A stretch of 64,000 nucleotides of DNA, from positions 604,874 through 668,873 of the forward strand of contig JAKOON010000001.1 in NCBI GenBank assembly GCA_022577435.1, written 5' to 3'. Shown here piece after piece: positions 23,101 to 36,930 of the stretch. Position 1 is the first letter of the stretch. Every line of letters begins with the position of its first letter. Source of the stretch: Embiotoca jacksoni. Taxonomy: Eukaryota > Chordata > Actinopteri > Embiotocidae. A program made the position numbers and the translations under genes. The notes below the pieces were generated by a model that worked only from the letters and a program-made list of their open reading frames with translations, was not told the origin of the DNA and searched no databases.

Positions 23101-24718
23101 GCCGCCGAGTGTTTCTGATCCGACGTCTCTTTGTTCAAGATGGAGGAGAAGAAGAAGAAGAAGCTGTCCACCAAAACAGATCACTGGCTGCAGCCCAACA
23201 TTGTGGTCAAAGTCGTCACCAAGAGACTGGGGGAGAAGTACCACAAGAAGAAGGCTGTCGTCATGGTAACAAGGCCTTTTATGTTTGTGTTTAGGTGACT
23301 GTCAAACAAAAAAAAAACAAAAAAAAAACTTTTGTTGCTCATTAATAGCCGTGGATCCCCTTTTGTGTCGTAGGAGGTGCGAGACAAATACGGTGCGGTG
23401 GTGAAAATGATCGACTCCGGCGACAAACTGAAACTGGACCAGAATCACGTGGAGACGGTCATCCCTGCACCGGGTAAACCAGCACAACTCTTCATAACAC
23501 ATTTAAAAACTGGCTACAGATGGTTGACTATAGCGGCATCAAACTCATTGAGGTGCAACAAGAGTTCAGAGACGACATGTGTGATTGGATTGTTTCCCCA
23601 AAGAGCCGGTTTAGAGCGATTTAAGAGTTTAAAACAGCGACTACAAAGCTAAAATACGGTCAGACGAAAGCAGCAAACAAAGCCCGTGATTGGTTGATGC
23701 TGCTCGGACTGCCGACAAGAACCGAAATGCTTCCGGTTCCCAAAATCTGGTCCCGTTACTTATATATTCTGCATTCATGCGACAGATATCTATTTATAGA
23801 GTACAAACCGATCAACGACTTTGTCGACATCTTGTTCAACCTCCTGCAGGTAAAAGGGTTTTGATCCTGAACGGTCTGCACAGAGACACAGAGGCCCTGC
23901 TGGAGGGGATTGATGAAAAAAATTTCAGCGCCACACTTACGCTTGAATCTGTGAGTATTTTTTTTTTTTTTATGGTTTGTGCTGTTCATTTATCATCTAA
24001 CGCAGGTTCCTATTGTGTGTTAAACAAAGAACAAACCGGATAGCTGTTGACTCTAAGGGTGTGACTAAAATATTATTTTCACTACAAAATAATCTGCTGA
24101 TTACTTTTGAAACACTACATTAATTCCTTGCTATAATTTACTATATTTCTTTATTAAACAGAGCCCCAAATCTTCAGGCTTCTTAAACTGTTTGGCCAGC
24201 AAAGGTGTTCCTTTTACAATGTCAATAATGTCAATAAAATCTGAAATGCCCAAAAATGTCATTGGTGTAGCATGTGGTCCAAAATTGCACAAAAATCTCA
24301 GTATATCAGTAAAATATCCGAAAAATGACATACTATAGCATGTCGTCCAAAATGTCACGTACCCCCAAAATAAACAACAACGTTGACTGAAGATTTTTAT
24401 TCCATTTTATTTACCTTGTCTCTTTAGTCGTGGCTTGATAATCCATCCAAACATTCTTTGTATATCAGGCAATGAACTAAAATACTTAATACAAATAAAT
24501 CTTTCCTATTAGGTTCATTCTTTTCATTAACAATGACAGAACACTCATCTCACCAAATTCATTATGGCAAAAGGGCAGATTTTTGCTCGTTATAGATATT
24601 TTCTGTAGTGTTTTTTTCTGCTGGAGCAATCGTTGAAGTTTAATTTCTTCATCCTCAGGGTCAACAGAAGGGGAAGAGAGTGGATATCGCCTATGAGGAT
24701 TTCTCTAAACTGGCCTGA
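20190..24718 (+). CDS. KIN: DNA/RNA-binding protein KIN17 (12 coding exons)
   Basis: Nuclear zinc-finger protein that binds curved DNA and RNA and is linked to replication, DNA-damage response and the spliceosome. Coding exons: 20190-20303, 20392-20486, 20900-20943, 21278-21400, 21980-22164, 22259-22307, 22404-22455, 22532-22664, 23140-23265, 23374-23473, 23850-23950, 24659-24718. They join in frame to 393 residues, equal to the human protein as I recall it. The CCHH zinc finger is C28, C31, H44, H50. A winged-helix region follows (about 51-160; GTKRVHNNIVYNEYIS, GWYIQYIDRDPETIRR). A bipartite nuclear signal lies at K240-K242 and R251-K257. The C-terminal tandem SH3/KOW part includes GKRVLILNG from residue 341 and ends DFSKLA. 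The start has a good context (G at -3, G at +4) and matches the family start. The donors of exons 1 and 8 are weak (GTTCGA, GTTCAA). Confidence 0.97.
20548..20700. repeat. Dispersed fish repeat in KIN intron 2
   Basis: Begins with an AAT-rich run and then ACTTTATTTGTATCGCACC, CAAGAAATGCAGCTCAAAGTG and CTTCACAGCG blocks. This pattern is very common in teleost genomes and behaves as a dispersed retroposon tail in reverse orientation. It lies in the 413-bp intron between KIN exons 2 and 3 and probably accounts for much of that intron. Confidence 0.6.
22665..22985. repeat. Dispersed repeat abutting KIN exon 8 donor
   Basis: Starts exactly at the exon 8 / intron 8 boundary with GTTCAATTCAGTTTTATT, the usual start of a fish retroposon tail read in reverse (forward form ends AAATAAAATTGAATTG). 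A region with no coding signal follows to about 22985. The repeat seems to supply the GT of the splice donor, and its right edge is uncertain. Confidence 0.55.
24251..24357 (+). repeat. Degenerate 38-bp satellite monomers in KIN intron 11
   Basis: The last intron of KIN contains about three diverged units of the monomer that forms the large array 1.3 kb to the right. The best preserved unit, about 24320-24357, has GACATACTATAGCATGTCGT followed by CCAAAATGTCAC. The first (24251-24290) keeps TAGCATG and AAAAT blocks at the right spacing. Same orientation as the main array. Confidence 0.8.
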
Positions 24719-24853
24719 ACAAGCAAATCTTCCGTTTAAATTTTAGCCATTTGGCTGAGGAACTCTACTGTGTAAGAGTTAATTGACCGAGACTCACCTG
24801 TATATATACATTTCCCACAATGCACCTCCCTGAGGAAATCAATGTGTTTTCTT

Positions 24854-24859
24854 TTTATT
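24854..24859 (-). promoter_or_regulatory. Candidate ITIH2 polyadenylation signal
   Basis: Minus-strand AATAAA about 256 nt downstream of the ITIH2 stop codon. It lies within the 396-bp tail-to-tail interval with KIN, so the two 3' UTRs may overlap. Confidence 0.45.
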
Positions 24860-24881
24860 TAGTATTCAAGTTCATCTTAAC

Positions 24882-24887
24882 ATTAAA
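24882..24887 (+). promoter_or_regulatory. Candidate KIN polyadenylation signal
   Basis: ATTAAA variant 164 nt after the KIN stop, followed within 20 nt by a T-rich stretch. No plus-strand AATAAA was seen nearer the stop codon. Confidence 0.45.
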
Positions 24888-25114
24888 GGTGTAAAATTTG
24901 TCCAAATATTTTTGACTTCTGGTGTTCTGTGGAAAATATTTGTTTCAGAAGAAATGTCCAATTTAGAAACATAGGAGCACTAGTGACATCAGTGAAAAAA
25001 AAAAAAAAAAATGTGTATGTTGTCTTTCCCTTTTTCATGGTTGGAAGTTTCTTTACATCATTTCAGACCCAGAGGATTAATAGCAGTTCAGAGTAGTTGA
25101 ATAATTGTGGCTGC

Positions 25115-25455
25115 TCAGAGATCCTGGAGGAAGCTGTTTAGATTGGGGACGATGTAGTCGGTGTAGTGGCCATCGATGAAGCCCTTCCCACTGTTATGAA
25201 CGAACCAGCAGTAGACGTTGGAGCCACGCCTCTTATCACGCCTGTAGTCCTTCTGCCAGCCCCTGACACGCAGAACAAGAATTTATGCCTTTAAAATAAG
25301 TATTATTTGTTTATAATCTGGTGTGATACGAGTTGAAATATACCTGGTGACAAGCAACTTGTTGCCTTTCACCTCCATGGTGGCCTCATTCTTAAGAGGG
25401 TCGGCTCCTTCGTGGACGTCGTACACGCTCACCTCAGGTTCTCTAGAAAACTGCC
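25115..25455 (-). CDS. ITIH2: Inter-alpha-trypsin inhibitor heavy chain 2, last two exons (partial)
   Basis: ITIH2 is a secreted plasma heavy chain that becomes linked to hyaluronan through chondroitin sulfate and bikunin. Two coding exons are seen: 25455-25344 and 25262-25115, joined in phase across an 81-bp GT-AG intron. They encode QFSREPEVSVYDV, then the C-terminal block GNKLLVTRGWQKDY, CWFVHNSGKGFIDGHY and the end VPNLNSFLQDL. The CWFVHNSGKGFIDGHY motif and a short tail ending in SFL-x fit ITIH2 better than ITIH5 as I recall them. Position next to and convergent with KIN agrees with mammalian synteny. This is only the extreme C-terminal domain. The vault (VIT) domain, the von Willebrand A domain and the rest must lie to the right. 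The upstream intron therefore starts at 25456 and runs at least to the window end, through the satellite array, unless the gene is broken. Confidence 0.88.
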
Positions 25456-28400
25456 CTGTGAGATCACAATTTTAATGTCACAGAGACTAATTTAATTTGG
25501 GAAATCAAAGGGAGCAGACGGGAGCAGAATTAATGCAAAACCTAACGCAGGTATTCATATTTTATTGACCATAAGTTGCGTGTAAACGTATTTCAAAGGC
25601 TTTTTTTTTGCATACAAAATTGAATTACTCCATCGAAGTGTCTAGTTTTTTGTTGTTTTTTAAGTCATATAACAGTAAATATGAAAAAATTTCATACTAT
25701 ACCATGTCGTCTAAAATATGATCAAAGAGTCATACTATAGCATGTCATCTAAAATATGATAAAAAAAAGTCATACTATAGCATGTCTTCTAAAATATGAT
25801 AAAAAAAAAGTCATACTATAGCATGTCGTCTAAAATATGATAAAAAAGTCATACTATAGCATGTCGTCTAAAATATGATAAAAAAAAGTCATACTATAGC
25901 ATGTCGTCTAAAATATGATAAAAAAGTCATACTATAGCATGTCGTCTAAAATATGATAAAAAAAAGTCATACTATAGCATGTCGTCTAAAATATGATAAA
26001 AAAGTCATACTATAGCATGTCGTCTAAAATATGATAAAAAAGTCATACTATAGCATGTCTTCTAAAATATGACAAAAAAGTCATACTATAGCATGTCGTC
26101 TAAAATATGACAAAAAAGTCATACTATAGCATGTCTTCTAAAAAAATATGACAAAAAAGTCATACTATAGCATGTCTTCTAAAATATGACAAAAAAGTCA
26201 TACTATAACATGTCGTCTAAAATATGACAAAAAAGTCATACTATAGCACGTCTTCTAAAATATGATAAAAAAGTCATACTATAACATGTCGTCTAAAATA
26301 TGATAAAAAAGTCATACTATAGCATGTCGTCTAAAATATGATAAAAAAGTCATACTATAACATGTCGTCTAAAATATGACAAAAAAGTCATACTATAACA
26401 TGTCGTCTAAAATATGATAAAAAAGTCATACTATAACATGTCGTCTAAAATATGACAAAAAAGTCATACTATAACATGTCGTCTAAAATATGACAAAAAA
26501 GTCATACTATAGCATGTCGTCTAAAATATGATAAAAAAGTCATACTATAGCAAGTCGTCTAAAATATGATAAAAAAGTCATACTATAACATGTCGTCTAA
26601 AATATGACAAAAAAGTCATACTGTAACATGTCGTCTAAAATATGACAAAAAAGTCATACTATAGCAAGTCTTCTAAAATATGATAAAAAAGTCACACTAT
26701 AGCATGTCGTCTAAAATATGACAAAAAAGTCATACTATAGCATGTCTTCTCAAACATGATCAAAAAGTCATACTACAACATGTCGTCTAAAATATGACAA
26801 AAAAGTCATACTATAACATGTCGTCTAAAATATGACAAAAAAGTCATACTATAGCATGTCGTCTAAAATATGACAAAAAAGTCATACTATAGCATGTCTT
26901 CTAAAATATGATAAAAAAGTCATACTATAGCATGTCGTATAAAATCTGATAAAAAAGTCATACTATAGCATGTCGTCTAAAATATGATAAAAAAAAGTCA
27001 TACTATCGCATGTCGTCTAAAATATGACAAAAAAGTCATACTATAGCATGTCGTATAAAATATGATAAAAAAGTCATACTATAGCATGTCGTCTAAAATA
27101 TGACAAAAAAGTCATACTATAACATGTCGTCTAAAATATGACAAAAAAGTCATACTATAACATGTCGTCTAAAATATGACAAAAAAGTCATACTATAGCA
27201 TGTCGTCTAAAATATGACAAAAAAGTCATACTATAGCATGTCTTCTAAAATATGATAAAAAAAGTCATACTATAGCATGTCGTATAAAATCTGATAAAAA
27301 AAGTCATACTATAGCATGTCGTCTAAAATATGACATAAAAGTCATACTATAGCATGTCGTATAAAATATGATAAAAAAGTCACACTATAGCATGTCGTAT
27401 AAAATATGATAAAAAAGTCACACTATAGCATGTCGTCTAGAATATGATAAAAAAAGTCATACTATCACATGTCGTCCAAAATATGACCAAAAAGTCATAC
27501 TATAACATGTCGTCTAAAATATGACAAAAAAGTCATACTATAGCATGTCGTCTAAAATATGACAAAAAAGTCATACTATAACATGTCGTCTAAAATATGA
27601 CAAAAAAGTCAAACTATAGCATGTCGTCTAAAATATGATAAAAGTCATACTATAGCATGTCGTCTAAAATATCACAAAAAAGTCATACTATAGCATGTTT
27701 TCTAAAATATGATAAAAAAGTCATACTATAACATGTCGTCTAAAATATGACAAAAAAGTCATACTGTAGCATGTCGTCTAAAATATGATAAAAAAGTCAT
27801 ACTATAGCATGTCGTCTAAAATATGACAAAAAAGTCATACTATAGCATGTTTTCTAAAATATGATAAAAAAGTCATACTATAACATGTCGTCTAAAATAT
27901 GACAAAAAAGTCATACTATAGCATGTCTTCTAAAATATGATAAAAAAGTCATACTGTAACATGTTGTCTAAAATATGACAAAAAAGTCATACTATAGCAA
28001 GTCTTCTAAAATATGATAAAAAAGTCATACTATAGCAAGTCGTCTAAAATATGATAAAAAAGTCATACTATAACATGTCGTCTAAAATATGACAAAAAAG
28101 TCATACTGTAACATGTCGTCTAAAATATGACAAAAAAGTCATACTATAGCAAGTCTTCTAAAATATGATAAAAAAGTCACACTATAGCATGTCGTCTAAA
28201 ATATGACAAAAAAGTCATACTATAGCATGTCTTCTCAAACATGATCAAAAAGTCATACTACAACATGTCGTCTAAATATGACAAAAAAGTCATACTATAA
28301 CATGTCGTCTAAAATATGACAAAAAAGTCATACTATAACATGTCGTCTAAAATATGACAAAAAAGTCATACTATAGCATGTCGTCTAAAATATGACAAAA

Positions 28401-31400
28401 AAGTCATACTATAGCATGTCTTCTAAAATATGATAAAAAAGTCATACTATAGCATGTCGTATAAAATCTGATAAAAAAAGTCATACTATAGCATGTCGTC
28501 TAAAATATGATAAAAAAAGTCATACTATCGCATGTCGTCTAAAATATGACAAAAAAGTCATACTATAGCATGTCGTATAAAATATGATAAAAAAGTCATA
28601 CTATAGCATGTCGTATAAAATATGACCAAAAAGTCATACTATAACATGTCGTCTAAAATATGACAAAAAAATCATACTATAGCATGTCGTATAAAATATG
28701 ATAAAAAAGTCATACTATAGCATGTCGTATAAAATATGACCAAAAAGTCATACTATAACATGTCGTCTAAAATATGACAAAAAAAATCATACTATAGCAT
28801 GTCGTATAAAATATGATAAAAAAGTCATACTATAACATGTCGTCTAAAATATGACAAAAAAAATCATACTATAGCATGTCGTATAAAATATGATAAAAAA
28901 GTCATACTATAGCATGTCGTATAAAATATGAGAAAAAAGTCATACCATAGCATGTCGTATAAAATATGATAAAAAAGTCATACTGTAGCATGTCGTATAA
29001 AATATGACCAAAAAGTCATACTATAACATGTCGTCTAAAATATGACATAAAAGTCATACTATAGCATGTCGTATAAAATATGATAAAAAAGTCACACTAT
29101 AGCATGTCGTATAAAATATGATAAAAAAGTCACACTATAGCATGTCGTCCAGAATATGATAAAAAAAGTCATATTATCACATGTCGTCCAAAATATGACC
29201 AAAAAGTCATACTATAACATGTCGTCTAAAATATGACAAAAAAGTCATACTATAGCATGTCGTCTAAAATATGACAAAAAAGTCATACTATAGCATGTCG
29301 TCTAAAATATGATAAAAAAGTCATACTATAGCAAGTCGTCTAAAATATGATAAAAAAGTCATACTATAACATGTCGTCTAAAATATGACAAAAAAGTCAT
29401 ACTGTAACATGTCGTCTAAAATATGACAAAAAAGTCATACTATAGCAAGTCTTCTAAAATATGATAAAAAAGTCACACTATAGCATGTCGTCTAAAATAT
29501 GACAAAAAAGTCATACTATAGCATGTCGTCTAAAATATGACAAAAAAGTCATACTATAGCATGTCGTATAAAATCTGATAAAAAAGTCATACTATAGCAT
29601 GTCTTTTAAAATATGATAAAAAAGTCATACTATAGCATGTCGTATAAAATCTGATAAAAAAGTCATACTATAGCATGTCGTCTAAAATATGATAAAAAAA
29701 AGTCATACTATCGCATGTCGTCTAAAATATGACAAAAAAGTCATACTATAGCATGTCGTATAAAATATGATAAAAAAGTCATACTATAGCATGTCGTATA
29801 AAATATGACCAAAAAGTCATACTATAACATGTCTAAAATATGACAAAACAAAATCATACTATAGCATGTCGTATAAAATATGATAAAAAAAAGTCATACT
29901 ATAGCATGTCGTCTAAAATATGACAAAAAAGTCATACTATAACATGTCGTCTAAAATATCACAAAAAAGTCATACTATAGCATGTTTTCTAAAATATGAT
30001 AAAAAAGTCATACTATAACATGTCGTCTAAAATATGACAAAAAAGTCATACTATAACATGTCGTCTAAAATATGACAAAAAAGTCATACTATAGCATGTC
30101 GTCTAAAATATGATAAAAAAGTCATACTATAGCAAGTCGTCTAAAATATGATAAAAAAGTCATACTATAACATGTCGTCTAAAATATGACAAAAAAGTCA
30201 TACTGTAACATGTCGTCTAAAATATGACAAAAAAGTCATACTATAGCAAGTCTTCTAAAATATGATAAAAAAGTCACACTATAGCATGTCGTCTAAAATA
30301 TGACAAAAAAGTCATACTATAGCATGTCTTCTCAAACATGATCAAAAAGTCATACTACAACATGTCGTCTAAAATATGACAAAAAAGTCATACTATAACA
30401 TGTCGTCTAAAATATGACAAAAAAGTCATACTATAGCATGTCGTCTAAAATATGACAAAAAAGTCATACTATAGCATGTCTTCTAAAATATGATAAAAAA
30501 GTCATACTATAGCATGTCGTATAAAATCTGATAAAAAAGTCATACTATAGCATGTCGTCTAAAATATGATAAAAAAAGTCATACTATCGCATGTCGTCTA
30601 AAATATGACAAAAAAGTCATACTATAGCATGTCGTATAAAATATGATAAAAAAGTCATACTATAGCATGTCGTATAAAATATGACCAAAAAGTCATACTA
30701 TAACATGTCGTCTAAAATATGACAAAAAAAAATCATACTATAGCATGTCGTATAAAATATGATAAAAAAGTCATACTATAACATGTCGTCTAAAATATGA
30801 CAAAAAAGTCATACTATAACATGTCGTCTAAAATATGATAAAAAAGTCATACTATAGCAAGTCGTCTAAAATATGATAAAAAAGTCATACTATAACATGT
30901 CGTCTAAAATATGACAAAAAAGTCATACTGTAACATGTCGTCTAAAATATGACAAAAAAGTCATACGATAGCAAGTCTTCTAAAATATGATAAAAAAGTC
31001 ATACTATAACATGTCGTCTAAAATATGACAAAAAAGTCATACTGTAACATGTCGTCTAAAATATGACAAAAAAGTCATACTATAGCATGTCGTCTAAAAT
31101 ATGACAAAAAAGTCATACTATAACATGTCGTCTAAAATATGACAAAAAAGTCATACTATAGCATGTCGTCTAAAATATGACAAAAAAGTCATACTATAGC
31201 ATGTCTTCTAAAATATGATAAAAAAGTCATACTATAGCATGTCGTATAAAATCTGATAAAAAAAGTCATACTATAGCATGTCGTCTAAAATATGATAAAA
31301 AAAGTCATACTATCGCATGTCGTATAAAATATGACCAAAAAGTCATACTATAACATGTCGTCTAAAATATGACAAAAAAATCATACTATAGCATGTCGTA

Positions 31401-34400
31401 TAAAATATGATAAAAAAGTCATACTATAGCATGTCGTATAAAATATGACCAAAAAGTCATACTATAACATGTCGTCTAAAATATGACAAAAAAAATCATA
31501 CTATAGCATGTCGTATAAAATATGATAAAAAAGTCATACTATAACATGTCGTCTAAAATATGACAAAAAAAATCATACTATAGCATGTCGTATAAAATAT
31601 GATAAAAAAGTCATACTATAGCATGTCGTATAAAATATGAGAAAAAAGTCATACCATAGCATGTCGTATAAAATATGATAAAAAAGTCATACTGTAGCAT
31701 GTCGTATAAAATATGACCAAAAAGTCATACTATAACATGTCGTCTAAAATATGACATAAAAGTCATACTATAGCATGTCGTATAAAATATGATAAAAAAG
31801 TCACACTATAGCATGTCGTATAAAATATGATAAAAAAGTCACACTATAGCATGTCGTCCAGAATATGATAAAAAAGTCATATTATCACATGTCGTCCAAA
31901 ATATGACCAAAAAGTCATACTATAACTATGTCGTCTAAAATATGACAAAAAAGTCATACTATAGCATGTCGTCTAAAATATGACAAAAAAGTCATACTAT
32001 AGCATGTCGTCTAAAATATGATAAAAAAGTCATACTATAGCAAGTCGTCTAAAATATGATAAAAAAGTCATACTATAACATGTCGTCTAAAATATGACAA
32101 AAAAGTCATACTGTAACATGTCGTCTAAAATATGACAAAAAAGTCATACTATAGCAAGTCTTCTAAAATATGATAAAAAAGTCACACTATAGCATGTCGT
32201 CTAAAATATGACAAAAAAGTCATACTATAGCATGTCGTCTAAAATATGACAAAAAAGTCATACTATAGCATGTCGTATAAAATCTGATAAAAAAGTCATA
32301 CTATAGCATGTCTTTTAAAATATGATAAAAAAGTCATACTATAGCATGTCGTATAAAATCTGATAAAAAAGTCATACTATAGCATGTCGTCTAAAATATG
32401 ATAAAAAAAAGTCATACTATCGCATGTCGTCTAAAATATGACAAAAAAGTCATACTATAGCATGTCGTATAAAATATGATAAAAAAGTCATACTATAGCA
32501 TGTCGTATAAAATATGACCAAAAAGTCATACTATAACATGTCTAAAATATGACAAAACAAAATCATACTATAGCATGTCGTATAAAATATGATAAAAAAA
32601 AGTCATACTATAGCATGTCGTCTAAAATATGACAAAAAAGTCATACTATAACATGTCGTCTAAAATATGACAAAAAAGTCAAACTATAGCATGTCGTCTA
32701 AAATATGATAAAAAAGTCATACTATAGCATGTCGTCTAAAATATCACAAAAAAGTCATACTATAGCATGTTTTCTAAAATATGATAAAAAAGTCATACTA
32801 TAACATGTCGTCTAAAATATGACAAAAAAGTCATACTATAACATGTCGTCTAAAATATGACAAAAAAGTCATACTATAGCATGTCGTCTAAAATATGATA
32901 AAAAAGTCATACTATAGCAAGTCGTCTAAAATATGATAAAAAAGTCATACTATAACATGTCGTCTAAAATATGACAAAAAAGTCATACTGTAACATGTCG
33001 TCTAAAATATGACAAAAAAGTCATACTATAGCAAGTCTTCTAAAATATGATAAAAAAGTCACACTATAGCATGTCGTCTAAAATATGACAAAAAAGTCAT
33101 ACTATAGCATGTCTTCTCAAACATGATCAAAAAGTCATACTACAACATGTCGTCTAAAATATGACAAAAAAGTCATACTATAACATGTCGTCTAAAATAT
33201 GACAAAAAAGTCATACTATAGCATGTCGTCTAAAATATGACAAAAAAGTCATACTATAGCATGTCTTCTAAAATATGATAAAAAAGTCATACTATAGCAT
33301 GTCGTATAAAATCTGATAAAAAAAAGTCATACTATAGCATGTCGTCTAAAATATGATAAAAAAAGTCATACTATCGCATGTCGTCTAAAATATGACAAAA
33401 AAGTCATACTATAGCATGTCGTATAAATATGATAAAAAAGTCATACTATAGCATGTCGTATAAAATATGACCAAAAAGTCATACTGTAACATGTCGTCTA
33501 AAATATGACAAAAAAAATCATACTATAGCATGTCGTCTAAAATATGACAAAAAAGTCATACTATAGCATGTCGTATAAAATATGATAAAAAAGTCATACT
33601 ATAGCATGTCGTATAAAATATGACCAAAAAGTCATACTATAACATGTCGTCTAAAATATGACAAAAAAAATCATACTATAGCATGTCGTATAAAATATGA
33701 TAAAAAAGTCATACTATAACATGTCTTCTAAAATATGATAAAAAAGTCATACTATAGCATGTCGTATAAAATCTGATAAAAAAGTCATACTATAGCATGT
33801 CGTCTAAAATATGATAAAAAAAGTCATACTATCGCATGTCGTCTAAAATATGACAAAAAAGTCATACTATAGCATGTCGTATAAAATATGATAAAAAAGT
33901 CATACTATAACATGTCGTCTAAAATATGACCAAAAAGTCATACTATAGCATGTCTAAAATATGATAAAAAAGTCATACTATAGCAAGTCGTCTAAAATAT
34001 GACCAAAAAGTCATACTATAACATGTCGTCTAAAATATGACAAAAAAGTCATACTATAGCATGTCGTCTAAAATATGACAAAAAAGTCATACTATAACAT
34101 GTCGTCTAAAATATGACAAAAAAGTCAAACTATAGCATGTCGTCTAAAATATGACAAAAAAGTCAAACTATAGCATGTCGTCTAAAATATGAAAAAAAAG
34201 TCATACTATCGCATGTCGTCTAAAATATGACAAAAAAGTCATACTATAGCATGTCGTATAAAATATGATAAAAAAGTCATACTATAGCATGTCGTATAAA
34301 ATATGACAAAAAAGTCATACTATAGCATGTCGTATAAAATATGATAAAAAAGTCATACTATAGCAAGTCGTCTAAAATATGACCAAAAAGTCATACTATA

Positions 34401-34499
34401 ACATGTCGTCTAAAATATGACAAAAAAGTCATACTATAGCATGTCGTATAAAATATGATAAAAAAGTCATACTATAACATGTCGTCTAAAATATGACAA

Positions 34500-36930
34500 A
34501 AAAGTCATACTATAACATGTCGTCTAAAATATGATAAAAAAGTCATACTATAGCAAGTCGTCTAAAATATGATAAAAAAGTCATACTATAACATGTCGTC
34601 TAAAATATGACAAAAAAGTCATACTGTAACATGTCGTCTAAAATATGACAAAAATGTCATACTATAGCAAGTCTTCTAAAATATGATAAAAAAGTCATAC
34701 TATAGCAAGTCGTCTAAAATATGATAAAAAAGTCATACTATAACATGTCGTCTAAAATATGACAAAAAAGTCATACTATAGCAAGTCTTCTAAAATATGA
34801 TAAAAAAGTCACACTATAGCATGTCGTCTAAAATATGACAAAAAAGTCATACTATAGCATGTCTTCTCAAACATGATCAAAAACTCATACTACAACATGT
34901 CGTCTAAAATATGACAAAAAAGTCATACTATAACATGTCGTCTAAAATATGACAAAAAAGTCATACTATAGCATGTCTTCTAAAATATGATAAAAAAGTC
35001 ATACTATAGCATGTCGTATAAAATCTGATAAAAAAAAGTCATACTATAGCATGTCGTCTAAAATATGATAAAAAAAGTCATACTATCACATGTCGTCTAA
35101 AATATGACAAAAAAGTCATACTATAGCATGTCGTATAAAATATGATAAAAAAGTCATACTATAGCATGTCGTATAAAATATGACCAAAAAGTCATACTAT
35201 AACATGTCGTCTAAAATATGACAAAAAAATCATACTATAGCATGTCGTATAAAATATGATAAAAAAGTCATACTATAGCATGTCGTATAAAATATGACCA
35301 AAAAGTCATACTATAACATGTCGTCTAAAATATGATAAAAAAGTCATACTATAGCAAGTCGTCTAAAATATGATAAAAAAGTCATACTATAACATGTCGT
35401 CTAAAATATGACAAAAAAGTCATACTGTAACATGTCGTCTAAAATATGACAAAAATGTCATACTATAGCAAGTCTTCTAAAATATGATAAAAAAGTCATA
35501 CTATAGCAAGTCGTCTAAAATATGATAAAAAAGTCATACTATAACATGTCGTCTAAAATATGACAAAAAAGTCATACTATAGCAAGTCTTCTAAAATATG
35601 ATAAAAAAGTCACACTATAGCTTGTCGTCTAAAATATGACAAAAAAGTCATACTATAGCATGTCTTCTCAAACATGATCAAAAACTCATACTACAACATG
35701 TCGTCTAAAATATGACAAAAAAGTCATACTATAACATGTCGTCTAAAATATGACAAAAAAGTCATACTATAGCATGTCTTCTAAAATATGATAAAAAAGT
35801 CATACTATAGCATGTCGTATAAAATCTGATAAAAAAAAGTCATACTATAGCATGTCGTCTAAAATATGATAAAAAAAGTCATACTATCACATGTCGTCTA
35901 AAATATGACAAAAAAGTCATACTATAGCATGTCGTATAAAATATGATAAAAAAGTCATACTATAGCATGTCGTATAAAATATGACCAAAAAGTCATACTA
36001 TAACATGTCGTCTAAAATATGACAAAAAAATCATACTATAGCATGTCGTATAAAATATGATAAAAAAGTCATACTATAGCATGTCGTATAAAATATGACC
36101 AAAAAGTCATACTATAACATGTCGTCTAAAATATGATAAAAAAGTCATACTATAGCAAGTCGTCTAAAATATGATAAAAAAGTCATACTATAACATGTCG
36201 TCTAAAATATGACAAAAAAGTCATACTGTAACATGTCGTCTAAAATATGACAAAAATGTCATACTATAGCAAGTCTTCTAAAATATGATAAAAAAGTCAT
36301 ACTATAGCAAGTCGTCTAAAATATGATAAAAAAGTCATACTATAACATGTCGTCTAAAATATGACAAAAAAGTCATACTATAGCAAGTCTTCTAAAATAT
36401 GATAAAAAAGTCACACTATAGCTTGTCGTCTAAAATATGACAAAAAAGTCATACTATAGCATGTCTTCTCAAACATGATCAAAAACTCATACTACAACAT
36501 GTCGTCTAAAATATGACAAAAAAGTCATACTATAACATGTCGTCTAAAATATGACAAAAAAGTCATACTATAGCATGTCTTCTAAAATATGATAAAAAAG
36601 TCATACTATAGCATGTCGTATAAAATCTGATAAAAAAAAGTCATACTATAGCATGTCGTCTAAAATATGATAAAAAAAGTCATACTATCGCATGTCGTCT
36701 AAAATATGACAAAAAAGTCATACTATAGCATGTCGTATAAAATATGATAAAAAAGTCATACTATAGCATGTCGTATAAAATATGACCAAAAAGTCATACT
36801 ATAACATGTCGTCTAAAATATGACAAAAAAATCATACTATAGCATGTCGTATAAAATATGATAAAAAAGTCATACTATAGCATGTCGTATAAAATATGAC
36901 CAAAAAGTCATACTATAACATGTCGTCTAA
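34500..36930 (+). repeat. Higher-order repeat: 801-bp unit, three copies
   Basis: Marker variants recur at exactly 801-bp spacing: the TTCTCAAACATG monomer at 34868, 35669 and 36470, each followed by a rare AAAAACTCATAC change. The 801-bp unit is about 21 monomers. Units are approximately 34500-35300, 35301-36101 and 36102-36930. One visible difference is TATCACATG in units 1 and 2 against TATCGCATG in unit 3. Another pair with 801-bp spacing is at 52923/53724. Confidence 0.85.
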
